Positions 1 through 6,565 of a DNA stretch of 18,922 nucleotides are shown here, in pieces. Origin of the DNA: Pseudomonadota bacterium (lineage in GTDB: Bacteria > Pseudomonadota > Alphaproteobacteria > Reyranellales > Reyranellaceae). A program made the translations under genes and the position numbers. Every line of letters begins with the position of its first letter. Position 1 is the first letter of the stretch. Below the pieces are notes generated by a model. That model was not told the DNA's origin. It searched no databases and saw only the letters and a list, made by a program, of their open reading frames with translations. Location: positions 1 to 18,922 of the forward strand of contig JAEZHS010000752.1 of assembly GCA_023436825.1 (NCBI GenBank), given 5' to 3'.

Positions 1-26
1 CGCCACTCCAGTGGCGCGCCCCCAGC
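1..26. repeat. REP-like palindromic element, copy 1
   Basis: The first 16 bases form a dyad (CGCCACT, CC, AGTGGCG), followed by a C-rich linker that ends at the TAA stop of the minus-strand YeiH gene. A near-identical block lies at 18011-18036, also immediately after a minus-strand TAA. On the minus strand each stop is followed by GCTGGGGG or CGCTGGGGG and then the hairpin. There is no T-run after the stem, so it is better called a REP-like repeat than a classic intrinsic terminator, though it could still protect or end the transcript. The window edge may truncate it. Confidence 0.6.
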
Positions 27-1085
27 TTACATCCCGAATGTGCGCAATCCGTAGATCAGGCCGACCACCAGCGCGCCGATGAATGCGGTCTGGGTGATCA
101 GCAGCATCACCGGCGCGACGCCGATGCGCGCCAGGGCCAGCAGGGAGGTCTTGATGCCGAGCGCCGCAATGGCGGTGATGATCAGGAACGAGGAGACCTC
201 GGCGACCGCGGCCTTCACGCCGGGCGGCACGACACCCACCGAGTTGAGAGCGGCGAGCGTGAGGAAGCCGAACAGGAACACCGGCGGCGACGGCCGCGCG
301 TCGCCCGCCGTCTCGCCGCCGCGTGCCACCCACCAGGCGATGCCCGCGATAGCAGGCAGCAGGAATGCCACACGCAGGAGCTTGGTGATGATGGCCTCGG
401 TCAGGACCTGCGGTCCCATCGTCTGGCCCGCGCCGGCGACCTGCGCCACATCGTGGATGGCGCCGCCCAGGAACACGCCCATCTCGTGCAGCGAGTAGCC
501 CAGCACGGGCTGCAGGGTGGGATAGATCACCATCACCACGGTTGAGAGGAAGTTCACGCCCATCACCGTGAAGGCGAGGTCGCGATCGGAGTTGGCGTGC
601 TTGGGCAGCACCGCCGAGGCCGCCATCGCCGCCGCAGCGCCACACACCCCGGTAGCGCATCCGGTCAGCAGGCCGAAATCCCGAGACAGGCCGAACAGGC
701 GCGCCGCCCAGGCGCCGAACACGATGGTGCAGGAGACGGCGGCGAGCGCGATCAGCACCGGCAGCGCGCCGCCATCGACGAGCTGGCCGAAGGTCAGGCG
801 CGCGCCGTAGAGCGCCACGCCGACTCGCAGCAGCGTGCGGCCGGCGAACTCGATGCCGGGCTTCAGCACCGCCCGGTCCGACAGCGGCTGCAACGCCATG
901 CCGATCACCAGGGTGAGGATCAGCGGCGGAATCCACACCGCGCCGAAGCGCAGGAAATCCTGCTTGTCAGCCACGAAGGCAATGGCCGCGATGATGGCGC
1001 ACAGCATCACGCCGGGCGCCACCCGACGCAGGTTGTCGGGCGCCCATAGACGGACGATCTCGACGGCGACGGCGCTGCTACGCAT
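27..1085 (-). CDS. YeiH/UPF0324-family integral membrane protein (putative sulfate exporter family)
   Basis: This is a polytopic inner-membrane protein of the Cons_hypoth698 (YeiH) family, about 352 residues, which is normal for the family. It has about ten hydrophobic segments. Family hallmarks are the glycine/alanine/cysteine-rich stretch near residues 142-152 (GCATGVCGAAA) and the IHDVAQVAGAG motif around residue 210. The transport role is only a database-style label (putative sulfate export); the substrate is not established here. The start is the ATG at 1085, which overlaps the TAG of the upstream carrier-protein gene by 8 bases (sequence TTGATGCGTAG), implying translational coupling. 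A TTG at 1088 directly before it is an alternative start. It is the last gene of a three-gene minus-strand operon and is followed by a palindromic repeat. Confidence 0.9.
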   Translation of the reverse strand: MRSSAVAVEIVRLWAPDNLRRVAPGVMLCAIIAAIAFVADKQDFLRFGAVWIPPLILTLVIGMALQPLSDRAVLKPGIEFAGRTLLRVGVALYGARLTFGQLVDGGALPVLIALAAVSCTIVFGAWAARLFGLSRDFGLLTGCATGVCGAAAAMAASAVLPKHANSDRDLAFTVMGVNFLSTVVMVIYPTLQPVLGYSLHEMGVFLGGAIHDVAQVAGAGQTMGPQVLTEAIITKLLRVAFLLPAIAGIAWWVARGGETAGDARPSPPVFLFGFLTLAALNSVGVVPPGVKAAVAEVSSFLIITAIAALGIKTSLLALARIGVAPVMLLITQTAFIGALVVGLIYGLRTFGM

Positions 1086-1299
1086 CAAGGATGGCGACGA
1101 GCTGGCCTTCGTCGATCGCCTCGCCTTCGCTGACGCGGATCTCTTTGATGGTGCCGGCGCGCGGCGAGAGCACAGGGATCTCCATCTTCATCGATTCCAG
1201 GATCATGATCTCGCCGTCGGCCTCGACCCTGTCGCCGGGCCTGGTCTGGATCTTCCACACGTTGCCCGCGATTTCCGACTTCACGTTGACGACGGCCAT
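1078..1299 (-). CDS. Stand-alone biotin/lipoyl carrier protein (BCCP-like, about 73 aa)
   Basis: This is a small biotinyl/lipoyl-attachment domain protein. The central ESMKM motif (residues 36-40) supplies the lysine (Lys38) that would be biotinylated. Flanking glycines (AGNV near 11-14, PGD near 21-23 and AGTI in the second half) fit the flattened beta-barrel fold. It resembles free-standing acetyl-CoA carboxylase biotin carboxyl carrier subunits of the YngHB type, which consist only of this domain. The start at 1299 is chosen because GGAGAG lies about 9 bases upstream and the domain begins right after this Met; an upstream Met at 1362 would add 21 residues unlike the family and overlap the upstream gene. 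No carboxylase or biotin ligase gene is visible nearby, so its partner enzyme is unknown. It overlaps yeiH by 8 bases. Confidence 0.85.
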   Translation of the reverse strand: MAVVNVKSEIAGNVWKIQTRPGDRVEADGEIMILESMKMEIPVLSPRAGTIKEIRVSEGEAIDEGQLVAILDA

Positions 1300-1324
1300 G
1301 CCCGGCTGCTCTCCGATCCTGTGC

Positions 1325-2110
1325 TCAGCTGTTCTTTTCGGCCACGGCAAGGGCGAAGGCAAGCGCCGACCGGCCCTGCCGGGCGCCGAGCCGATATGCA
1401 GCCTCGTTCATCTCCGAGATGAAGCCGTCGAGCAGGGTCGAGCGACCGTCGCCGATGCGCGCCGACATGGTCGACACGGCGGCGGCGGGAATGCCGGCCC
1501 GGTCGAGGATGGGCAGGCCCGCAACGCCGGCCTGCTCCCTGCCAAAACCGGCGTCGTTGAACAGCACCAACCGCGGCCCGAAGGCCAGAGCCGTTTCGCC
1601 CGCCGGCACGCCGCCATGGCTGCCGCTCGATACGACCTTGCCGCGGTCGCGGATGGTCGCGAGCGAGATCGAATCCACACACAGTATTCGCCCGGCCATA
1701 GCGCGTGACTCGGCCAGCGGCGCCGGTTTGCGGTAAGGCCAGGGGGCCGCCTTCAGGAGTTCGGCGGCCTCGGCCACCCGCTGGCCGACCTTGACGCCGC
1801 ATCCCTCGGCCAGCGGATTGGCCCGGCCGACGACGCCGTGCTTCAGCATGTCCGTGCCGTCGCCGATGCGTGCGCTGTCGCTCAGCGCCACCGCCATCGC
1901 CATGCCAAGTTCTTGCGCCCACGCCAGCCCGCTCACGCCAGCTTCGTCGCGGCCGACGCCGGCGTCGTTGTGGATGGCCGCCCGGGCGCCGGCCTTGGCC
2001 GACAGATAGGCGGCATAGACCGCGCCGTGCGAACCACCCACCACCACCGCGCCGTCCGCGGCGGGGGGCAGCTTGGTGACGCTGGGGACAGCGAAGATGG
2101 GAACGGTCAT
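1325..2110 (-). CDS. Unrecognised protein with a gapless internal duplication (261 aa)
   Basis: I cannot assign a function. The protein contains two homologous halves. GSHG at residues 26-29 recurs at 163-166, NDAG-G-R/E-AG at 48-58 recurs at 185-195, and SARIGDG at 79-85 recurs at 216-222. All three pairs are offset by exactly 137 residues, so the repeats align without gaps between them. The conserved Ser-His, Asn-Asp and Arg/Asp residues look like ligand or catalytic positions. No signal peptide or membrane segment is evident, so it is probably cytoplasmic. GGAAGG about 9 bases upstream supports the ATG at 2110. The carrier-protein gene starts 25 bases after its stop, so the two are likely co-transcribed with yeiH. 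A role with the biotin carrier is an inference from gene order only. Confidence 0.8.
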   Translation of the reverse strand: MTVPIFAVPSVTKLPPAADGAVVVGGSHGAVYAAYLSAKAGARAAIHNDAGVGRDEAGVSGLAWAQELGMAMAVALSDSARIGDGTDMLKHGVVGRANPLAEGCGVKVGQRVAEAAELLKAAPWPYRKPAPLAESRAMAGRILCVDSISLATIRDRGKVVSSGSHGGVPAGETALAFGPRLVLFNDAGFGREQAGVAGLPILDRAGIPAAAVSTMSARIGDGRSTLLDGFISEMNEAAYRLGARQGRSALAFALAVAEKNS

Positions 2111-2111
2111 G

Positions 2112-2149
2112 GCGACAGCCTTCCGACGAACGGTCTATATCTTCACGCA
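2112..2149 (+). promoter_or_regulatory. Candidate promoter giving a leaderless mRNA for the DTW gene
   Basis: The gap between the divergent start codons at 2110 and 2149 is only 38 bases. It holds a -10-like TATATC (2136-2141), and 18 bases upstream GCGACA (2112-2117) as a -35 candidate. The predicted start point is at about 2148-2149, the ATG itself. No Shine-Dalgarno sequence precedes this ATG. The opposite gene does have an SD (GGAAGG on the minus strand) in the same stretch. Confidence 0.4.
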
Positions 2150-2844
2150 TGATCGAAGGCGCCCCGGAGGGGCCTTGCCCATGCGGACGACCGCCCGCGC
2201 TCTGCGTTTGTCCGCCGGCCCCTGTCGTCGACAACAGGGTGGCGGTACTCATCCTGCAACACCCACAGGAGCAGGACCGCATGCTGGGCACGGCTGGATT
2301 GCTGACGCGCTCACTAGCTGACGCTCGCGTCTCAGTGGGGCTGTCATGGCGCAACCTCGGCCATGCATTCGCGAGTCGGAATGAACAACGGCCGGTCGAG
2401 CCGCGTCAATGGGGGGTGCTCTATCTGGGCGGCGGCAAACTTGGGGACAAAACGCGGCAGACGAACAAGGACCCACTGATCGCCGTCGATCGCAACGGCC
2501 AACCGCTGGCTGATCAGGCCACGGCGCTCGCCGGGCTGCAGGGCCTGGTGGCGCTCGACGGAAACTGGGCGCAAGCCAAGGCGCTGTGGTGGCGCAATGC
2601 GTGGCTGACCAGGCTGCGGCGCCTGGTCGTGGTGCCGGACGGGCCGTCGCTCTACGGCAATCTTCGCCGCGAGGCGCGGCCCGACGCCGTCTCGACGCTG
2701 GAGGCGGTGGCGCTGGCGCTCTCCGTGCTGGAACGCGACGCGACGGTGCGCGAGCGCCTGTTGGTACCGTTCCGTGAGCTGATCAAGCGGGCAAAGGCCG
2801 CGGGAATCCGCGATTCCAAGCGGGATCGTCGATCGCGACGTTAG
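2149..2844 (+). CDS. DTW-domain protein (tRNA-uridine aminocarboxypropyltransferase family)
   Basis: This is a member of the DTW family. E. coli TapT (YfiP) and relatives in this family transfer the 3-amino-3-carboxypropyl group of S-adenosylmethionine to a tRNA uridine. The N-terminus has a Cys-rich cluster (CPCGRPPALCVC, residues 10-21) as in bacterial members. The middle has the QHP segment (37-39), then LYLGGG (91-96), the DTW-type signature as DGNW (137-140) and the downstream TLEA-x-ALAL helix (183-191). Length (231 residues) is typical. The ATG at 2149 is the only in-frame start before the Cys cluster and has no SD. A small gene follows after 16 bases. The exact tRNA target is not deducible here. 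Confidence 0.88.
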   Translation: MIEGAPEGPCPCGRPPALCVCPPAPVVDNRVAVLILQHPQEQDRMLGTAGLLTRSLADARVSVGLSWRNLGHAFASRNEQRPVEPRQWGVLYLGGGKLGDKTRQTNKDPLIAVDRNGQPLADQATALAGLQGLVALDGNWAQAKALWWRNAWLTRLRRLVVVPDGPSLYGNLRREARPDAVSTLEAVALALSVLERDATVRERLLVPFRELIKRAKAAGIRDSKRDRRSRR

Positions 2845-2848
2845 CCTT

Positions 2849-2861
2849 TATAGTCGCTCCA
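2849..2861 (+). promoter_or_regulatory. Candidate -10 element positioned for leaderless transcription
   Basis: TATAGT at 2849-2854 is followed by six bases and the ATG at 2861. With standard -10 geometry (-12 to -7), +1 falls on the A of the start codon. The -35 region (about 2826-2831) is poor. No SD precedes this ATG. It lies in the 16-base gap after the DTW gene. Confidence 0.35.
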
Positions 2862-3187
2862 TGCTCGACCAGCCGGCCGCCCAGCTTCCCGTCGCCCAGC
2901 GCACCAATCCGGAACGGTCCTTCGCCGAGGAAGTGCGCGCGCTGATCAAGGGCCACGGCGACACGTATAAGCGCGGACTGGCAAGTTACCGACGGATCAC
3001 GGCCGAGGTGATCGAGCCCGCCCTGGCGAGCCGCATGACCCCGCGCGCTGCGGCCGACGCCGTCGCCAGCGCCCGAGTGGCGGCCCTCGCGGATCCGGAG
3101 GGCGACGCCCCTGTCGTGGACCCTGAACTCAATCGCCGCTGCGACGCCATCGTTGCGGCATGCCGCGGAGTAGAGCGAACACGATGA
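2861..3187 (+). CDS. Small hypothetical protein (108 aa) leading a thioesterase operon
   Basis: I do not recognise this protein. It is soluble-looking, rich in Ala, Arg and charged residues, and probably alpha-helical. A short disordered N-terminus is followed by helices around residues 20-55 (an LIKGHGDTYKRGL-type segment) and 60-78 (MTPRAAADAVASARVAAL), then a C-terminal helix with one Cys. No signal peptide, membrane segment or DNA-binding motif is evident. Coding support comes from context: its TGA overlaps the ATG of the PaaI-like gene (ATGA at 3184-3187), and a -10-like box sits right before its ATG. There is no alternative in-frame start before residue 58. A role in acyl-CoA metabolism is a guess from linkage only. 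Confidence 0.65.
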   Translation: MLDQPAAQLPVAQRTNPERSFAEEVRALIKGHGDTYKRGLASYRRITAEVIEPALASRMTPRAAADAVASARVAALADPEGDAPVVDPELNRRCDAIVAACRGVERTR

Positions 3188-3612
3188 AGGATGGAGAGCG
3201 GCAGCCGGCGGCGATCGATGTCTTCGCGTTGGCCGCGCGCGACAGGTTTGCGCGATCGCTTGGTATCGAGATCGTCGAGGCGTCGCTCGGCCGTGCGGTC
3301 AGCCGTGTCAGGCTCGAGGAGCGCCACATCAACTTCATCGGAGTCGCCCATGGTGGCCTGACGTTTACCCTGGCGGACGCCGCCATGGGGTATGCCAGCA
3401 ACTCGCAGGGCATCGTGTCGGCCAGCATCGATTCGCACATCCTTTACAGCCTGCCGGCTCTTGCCGGTGATGTCCTGACGGCGACGGCGGTGGAGATCGC
3501 ACGCACCAGCAGGCTGTCGAACTACCGGATCGACATCGTTCGCGGTGACGGCAAGCTGGTCGCTGCGATGACCGGCACGACCTACGTCACCGGCAAGCCG
3601 GTCGAGGTCTAG
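3184..3612 (+). CDS. PaaI-family hotdog acyl-CoA thioesterase
   Basis: This is a hotdog-fold thioesterase of the PaaI type (phenylacetic-acid-pathway family), which hydrolyses aryl- or acyl-CoA esters in the cytoplasm. The family motif is clear at residues 50-66: Asn50, then HGG (56-58) and F-T-LADAA with Asp65 as the expected catalytic acid or nucleophile. The central strand VSASIDSHILY and the later GDVLTATA are also typical. At 142 residues it has the usual length. The start at 3184 (ATGA overlap with the previous stop) is preferred over the upstream frame start at 3160 because GGAG sits upstream and the family N-terminus fits. It is followed after three bases by a second thioesterase, suggesting joint action in aromatic or fatty acyl-CoA turnover. 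Confidence 0.88.
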   Translation: MKDGERQPAAIDVFALAARDRFARSLGIEIVEASLGRAVSRVRLEERHINFIGVAHGGLTFTLADAAMGYASNSQGIVSASIDSHILYSLPALAGDVLTATAVEIARTSRLSNYRIDIVRGDGKLVAAMTGTTYVTGKPVEV

Positions 3613-3615
3613 GCC

Positions 3616-4032
3616 ATGACCCTGGTTTCCCGCCACGAGGTAACCGTCGAATGGGGCGACTGTGACCCTGCCGGCATCGTCTACTACCCGTCCTACTTCC
3701 GCTGGTTTGACCAAGCGAGCCACCGGCTGCTGGCGGCCGCCGGCGTCGCACACAACGACACGCACGGCGGATGGAAGGAGGGCACGCCGCTGGTCGCCGC
3801 CGAGTGCTCGTTCAAGCGTGCTTCGCAGCCCGGCGAGAAGCTTTTGGTCGAAAGTCGCGTCTCGCGCTTCGGCGGCAGCTCCTTCACCATCAGTCACGTC
3901 TTTCGTGACGCTTCGGGTCGGATCGCCGCCGAGGGCACTGAAACGCGCATCTGGGCGGAGAAGGAAGGCGATGCACGCTCGCTGAAGGCGGTGCCGATTC
4001 CTGCCGAAGTGAGGAAGCGGCTCGGCGGCTGA
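3616..4032 (+). CDS. 4-hydroxybenzoyl-CoA thioesterase-like (4HBT/YbgC-type) hotdog thioesterase
   Basis: This 138-residue hotdog enzyme has the 4HBT signature GDCDPAGIVYYPSYFRW (residues 14-30). Asp17 lies at the same position as the catalytic aspartate of the Pseudomonas 4-hydroxybenzoyl-CoA thioesterase. The family hydrolyses aromatic or short-chain acyl-CoA. Four residues after the signature comes a conserved helix (ASHRLLAAAG). It is the last gene of a plus-strand operon, 3 bases after the PaaI-like gene. A weak SD (GAGG, about 8 bases away) precedes the ATG. Two different hotdog thioesterases side by side suggest complementary substrates. Substrate specificity (aromatic versus aliphatic) cannot be read from the sequence. 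Confidence 0.87.
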   Translation: MTLVSRHEVTVEWGDCDPAGIVYYPSYFRWFDQASHRLLAAAGVAHNDTHGGWKEGTPLVAAECSFKRASQPGEKLLVESRVSRFGGSSFTISHVFRDASGRIAAEGTETRIWAEKEGDARSLKAVPIPAEVRKRLGG

Positions 4033-4035
4033 GGG

Positions 4036-4072
4036 GACGACGCCTCGCCACGCTCGGGGTGACAGAGTCGTC
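4036..4072. repeat. Imperfect palindrome resembling a dispersed intergenic repeat
   Basis: This lies between the convergent thioesterase and acyltransferase genes. GACGAC (4036-4041) pairs with GTCGTC (4067-4072). On the minus strand the interior reads TGTCACCCCGAGCGTGGCGAGG, close to the widely seen GTCATCCCGAGCGnAGCGAGG type of intergenic repeat. There is no T-run. It may act as a weak bidirectional terminator or be a REP remnant. Confidence 0.3.
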
Positions 4073-4077
4073 GGCGG

Positions 4078-5118
4078 TCAGACCGCGACCGCCGGTGGCT
4101 GTCTACGAGTCAACGCCGTCCGCAGCCATCGTCCGCCGGGCAGCTCGACGAAATAGTGCATCAGGGTCGCTGCGATCAGGCAGACAACGCCGGCAGCGAC
4201 CACGCCCTCGAGCGTGCCCCAGCCCCACGCCGCGGCCCAACGGATGATCAGGAAGCCCAGCACGACGTGAACGAGGTAGAGCGGATAGGAGATCTGTCCC
4301 AGGAAAAGGAGCGGCCGCCAGACGAGCCATCTGCCGTGGCGGCCGACGGCGAACCAGACCAACGCCGTGAAGGCGATCGCAAGCGGCAGGTAGATGCGTC
4401 CCGGCGTGTCGAACGACTTCTCGCCGCCGCCCAGCGCCGTCACTGCGATGGCCACGACCAGCGCCAACCATGTGATCGGCCGGGCCGTTTGGGCATGGAT
4501 GCGGTGGAGGCAGATGCCGATCAGGAAGAAGTTGCTGTAGTAGACCAGCAGCAGGATCGAGCTGCGATGGTGCAATCGCACGTCGAGTGTGGCGATGAAC
4601 AGGCAGCTCACGGCGACGGCCAGCAGTCCGAACCATTCGGTCCAGCGCAGCATGCCGATCACCAGGATCAGCCCCATACCGACGTAGAACACCAGCTCGT
4701 AGGTCAGCGTCCAATAGGGCATGTCCATGCCGGTCTGGCCGAGCAGGCTCGGTGCCATGGTGAGGTTGGCGAGGAACTGCGGCACGGTTGGCGTGTCGAG
4801 CAGCGGCACGGGCGACAGGGAGCGAATCACGGTGGCCATGATCAGCGCGGCCAGGAAGGCCGGCATCAGTCGCGCCACACGCGAGATCGCGAACTCACGC
4901 ACCGTCTTCTTGCGTTCGATCGTCATCAGGATCACGAAGCCGCTGATGATGAAGAACAGCTCGACGCCGAAGTGGCCGGGCCCGAGATCGACGGGCAGCG
5001 GGATGCGGCCCGGATAAAGGACGTCGTAATACTGGCCATGGTGATGCAACATCACCGCGCCGGCTGCAAAACCGCGCAGCACGTCGAGGCCGGCAATGCG
5101 TTCCGTTCCTGCTCGCAC
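4078..5118 (-). CDS. Acyltransferase-3 (OafA/YrhL) family membrane acyltransferase
   Basis: This is a polytopic inner-membrane O-acyltransferase that typically acetylates or acylates sugars of surface or exported glycans. The N-terminus has the family pattern: LDVLRGFAAG-AVMLHHHG (residues 11-28), with the conserved Arg15 and His25. A loop with FGVELFFIISGFVI follows (around 50-63), then K-x-REFAISRVARLMPAF. About ten hydrophobic segments follow to the C-terminus. At 346 residues there is room only for the membrane domain, with no SGNH extension. The start is a GTG at 5118 with no convincing SD, so an alternative start is possible. It lies 115 bases downstream of the FAD oxidoreductase on the same strand, so it may belong to the same glycan or metabolite cluster. 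The acyl acceptor is unknown. Confidence 0.88.
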   Translation of the reverse strand: MRAGTERIAGLDVLRGFAAGAVMLHHHGQYYDVLYPGRIPLPVDLGPGHFGVELFFIISGFVILMTIERKKTVREFAISRVARLMPAFLAALIMATVIRSLSPVPLLDTPTVPQFLANLTMAPSLLGQTGMDMPYWTLTYELVFYVGMGLILVIGMLRWTEWFGLLAVAVSCLFIATLDVRLHHRSSILLLVYYSNFFLIGICLHRIHAQTARPITWLALVVAIAVTALGGGEKSFDTPGRIYLPLAIAFTALVWFAVGRHGRWLVWRPLLFLGQISYPLYLVHVVLGFLIIRWAAAWGWGTLEGVVAAGVVCLIAATLMHYFVELPGGRWLRTALTRRQPPAVAV

Positions 5119-5160
5119 TTAGGCGCCCCGCTTGGTTGTCCCGAGCATCGCGGCAGCCAT

Positions 5161-5218
5161 ACCGCGGTTGCGTCTCAGCCGCGGTGACTAGGCCGTGACA
5201 AGCTCACGACTCCGTGAG
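5161..5218 (-). terminator. Two hairpins downstream of the FAD oxidoreductase gene
   Basis: In the 115-base gap, CTCACG (5203-5208) pairs with CGTGAG (5213-5218) across a 4-base loop, 15 bases after the FAD gene stop. A second stem, ACCGCGG (5161-5167) with CCGCGGT (5179-5185), follows. Neither has a T-tract, so these would be weak or Rho-assisted terminators, or processing signals. Confidence 0.3.
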
Positions 5219-5233
5219 GTTCGTCCTCGTGCT

Positions 5234-6550
5234 CTACGCAGCGACGGCCGCTGCGCCGGCGGGGTGGCGATCCAGCTCATGGATCGCGCGATAGATGATC
5301 GCGCCGATGTCGTTGTGATACAGCCACAGGCTGTTGGCCTGGCCGTCGAAATTGGGCTCGCCGCCCATGCTGGTCGGCAGCTTGTAGCCGGTGCCCAACC
5401 CGATGCCGAACAGATTGGGCAGGCTTCCCCCGTCGCTCAGGAGCAGGCGACTCTGCTCACCGACGGCGATGCCGCCGAGCTCGGCGTTGAGCGTGAGCCG
5501 TTCGCCGTCGATGTCGAACACCGGCAGCGTCTCCGAGCGATAGCCGAAGCTTGGCACGACCAGCGCCGCTTCGGCGATCATCGCGCCGAGCTCGCCGGCA
5601 CTGAGGCGCTGCATGTCCATGGCGACGACCCGCGGCTCGGGATTGACGCGCGGACGGAGCGCAATCTGGCGCCACATCTCGCGGCCGAAGCCGCGCAGCC
5701 CGCCCATGCGGTTGATCCTCTGGGTGCGTGGGCAGATGTCCCCAGGCGCGACGTCGTAGCGGTCTTCCAGCGCAGCCTGACGGTCGGGATAGAAAATGCG
5801 TGGTTCGCGCCGCTGCAGGATGACGATCTGCCCTTTGGCCAGGCGCTTGGCGCCGGCCAATCCAAGGAAGGCGCCGGCCACTGAATAGGCGCTGTGCGAG
5901 CCGCCGAGGATCAGGATCCGCCGCTGACCGGCCTCGGCGAGGATCTGATCGGCCTCCTCGAGGCCGGCGGTCGAGAGCGCGCGATCCGACGGCATGACCT
6001 CGCGCATCCGACAGTTCGCCAACGTCAGGCCCGGCTTCAGTTCGCCATGCATCCAGCGCTGACGTCCGCCCAGGGCCACCACAGCGGAGCGGGCGGTCAG
6101 CACGTTCGCTCCGCCATCGGGTCCGGTGATCTCGACCTCGACGAAACCGTCGGACCGCAGATGGATCGCCCGGGCTTCGGTGCAGAGATGCAGGGCCGAG
6201 CGTTCGGCGAGCATGCCGGCAATCGCAACGCCGATGCGCCGCATGTAGCGGTCGACCAGCACGAGCGGCGGGAAGCTGTCGCGATACCGCGCCATCTCGT
6301 GCGCCGCCGGCTCGTCTCGCAACGATTTCAGCTCGGCGGGCAGGCTCGCCGCCTCCAGGCATTCGAGATAGGAGCCGCCGAGCGAATCCGAATGGATGCC
6401 GAACCGCCCCAGCGTGCCGCCGAGATGACTCTGGCGCTCGACCACGGCAACGCCACGGTCGAGCCACTCAGGCAGCAATCCGTGCTGCGCCGCCCAAATG
6501 ATCGGCCCGAGGCCACCCGGGCCGCCGCCGATGATGACCGATGACAACAT
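5234..6550 (-). CDS. FAD/NAD(P)-binding oxidoreductase (monooxygenase-like, 438 aa)
   Basis: This is a flavoprotein with two Rossmann nucleotide-binding motifs. IIGGGPGGLG (residues 6-15) is for FAD, and ILGGSHSAYSVAG (214-226) is in the place where NADPH binds in flavin monooxygenases and N-hydroxylases. A C-terminal FAD-contact segment (NLFGIGLGTGY, about 376-386) is followed by a conserved-looking Asp/Asn-rich stretch. The layout (FAD motif, helical insert, NADPH motif, FAD-domain return) resembles lysine/ornithine N-hydroxylases and FMO-like enzymes, but I cannot place it in a characterised family. It begins 15 bases after the CBS-aminotransferase stop with GGAGG as SD, so the two genes are co-transcribed. 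Oxidation of the aminotransferase product (for example N-hydroxylation) is an inference. The NADPH motif is the unusual GGSHS form rather than GGGQSA. Confidence 0.8.
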   Translation of the reverse strand: MLSSVIIGGGPGGLGPIIWAAQHGLLPEWLDRGVAVVERQSHLGGTLGRFGIHSDSLGGSYLECLEAASLPAELKSLRDEPAAHEMARYRDSFPPLVLVDRYMRRIGVAIAGMLAERSALHLCTEARAIHLRSDGFVEVEITGPDGGANVLTARSAVVALGGRQRWMHGELKPGLTLANCRMREVMPSDRALSTAGLEEADQILAEAGQRRILILGGSHSAYSVAGAFLGLAGAKRLAKGQIVILQRREPRIFYPDRQAALEDRYDVAPGDICPRTQRINRMGGLRGFGREMWRQIALRPRVNPEPRVVAMDMQRLSAGELGAMIAEAALVVPSFGYRSETLPVFDIDGERLTLNAELGGIAVGEQSRLLLSDGGSLPNLFGIGLGTGYKLPTSMGGEPNFDGQANSLWLYHNDIGAIIYRAIHELDRHPAGAAAVAA

Positions 6551-6565
6551 GCGACGTCGCCTCCG

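Noticed and set aside
1300..1362. Longer N-terminus for the biotin carrier protein
   Set aside because: The 21 extra residues are unlike the domain and overlap the upstream gene. The GGAGAG SD supports 1299.
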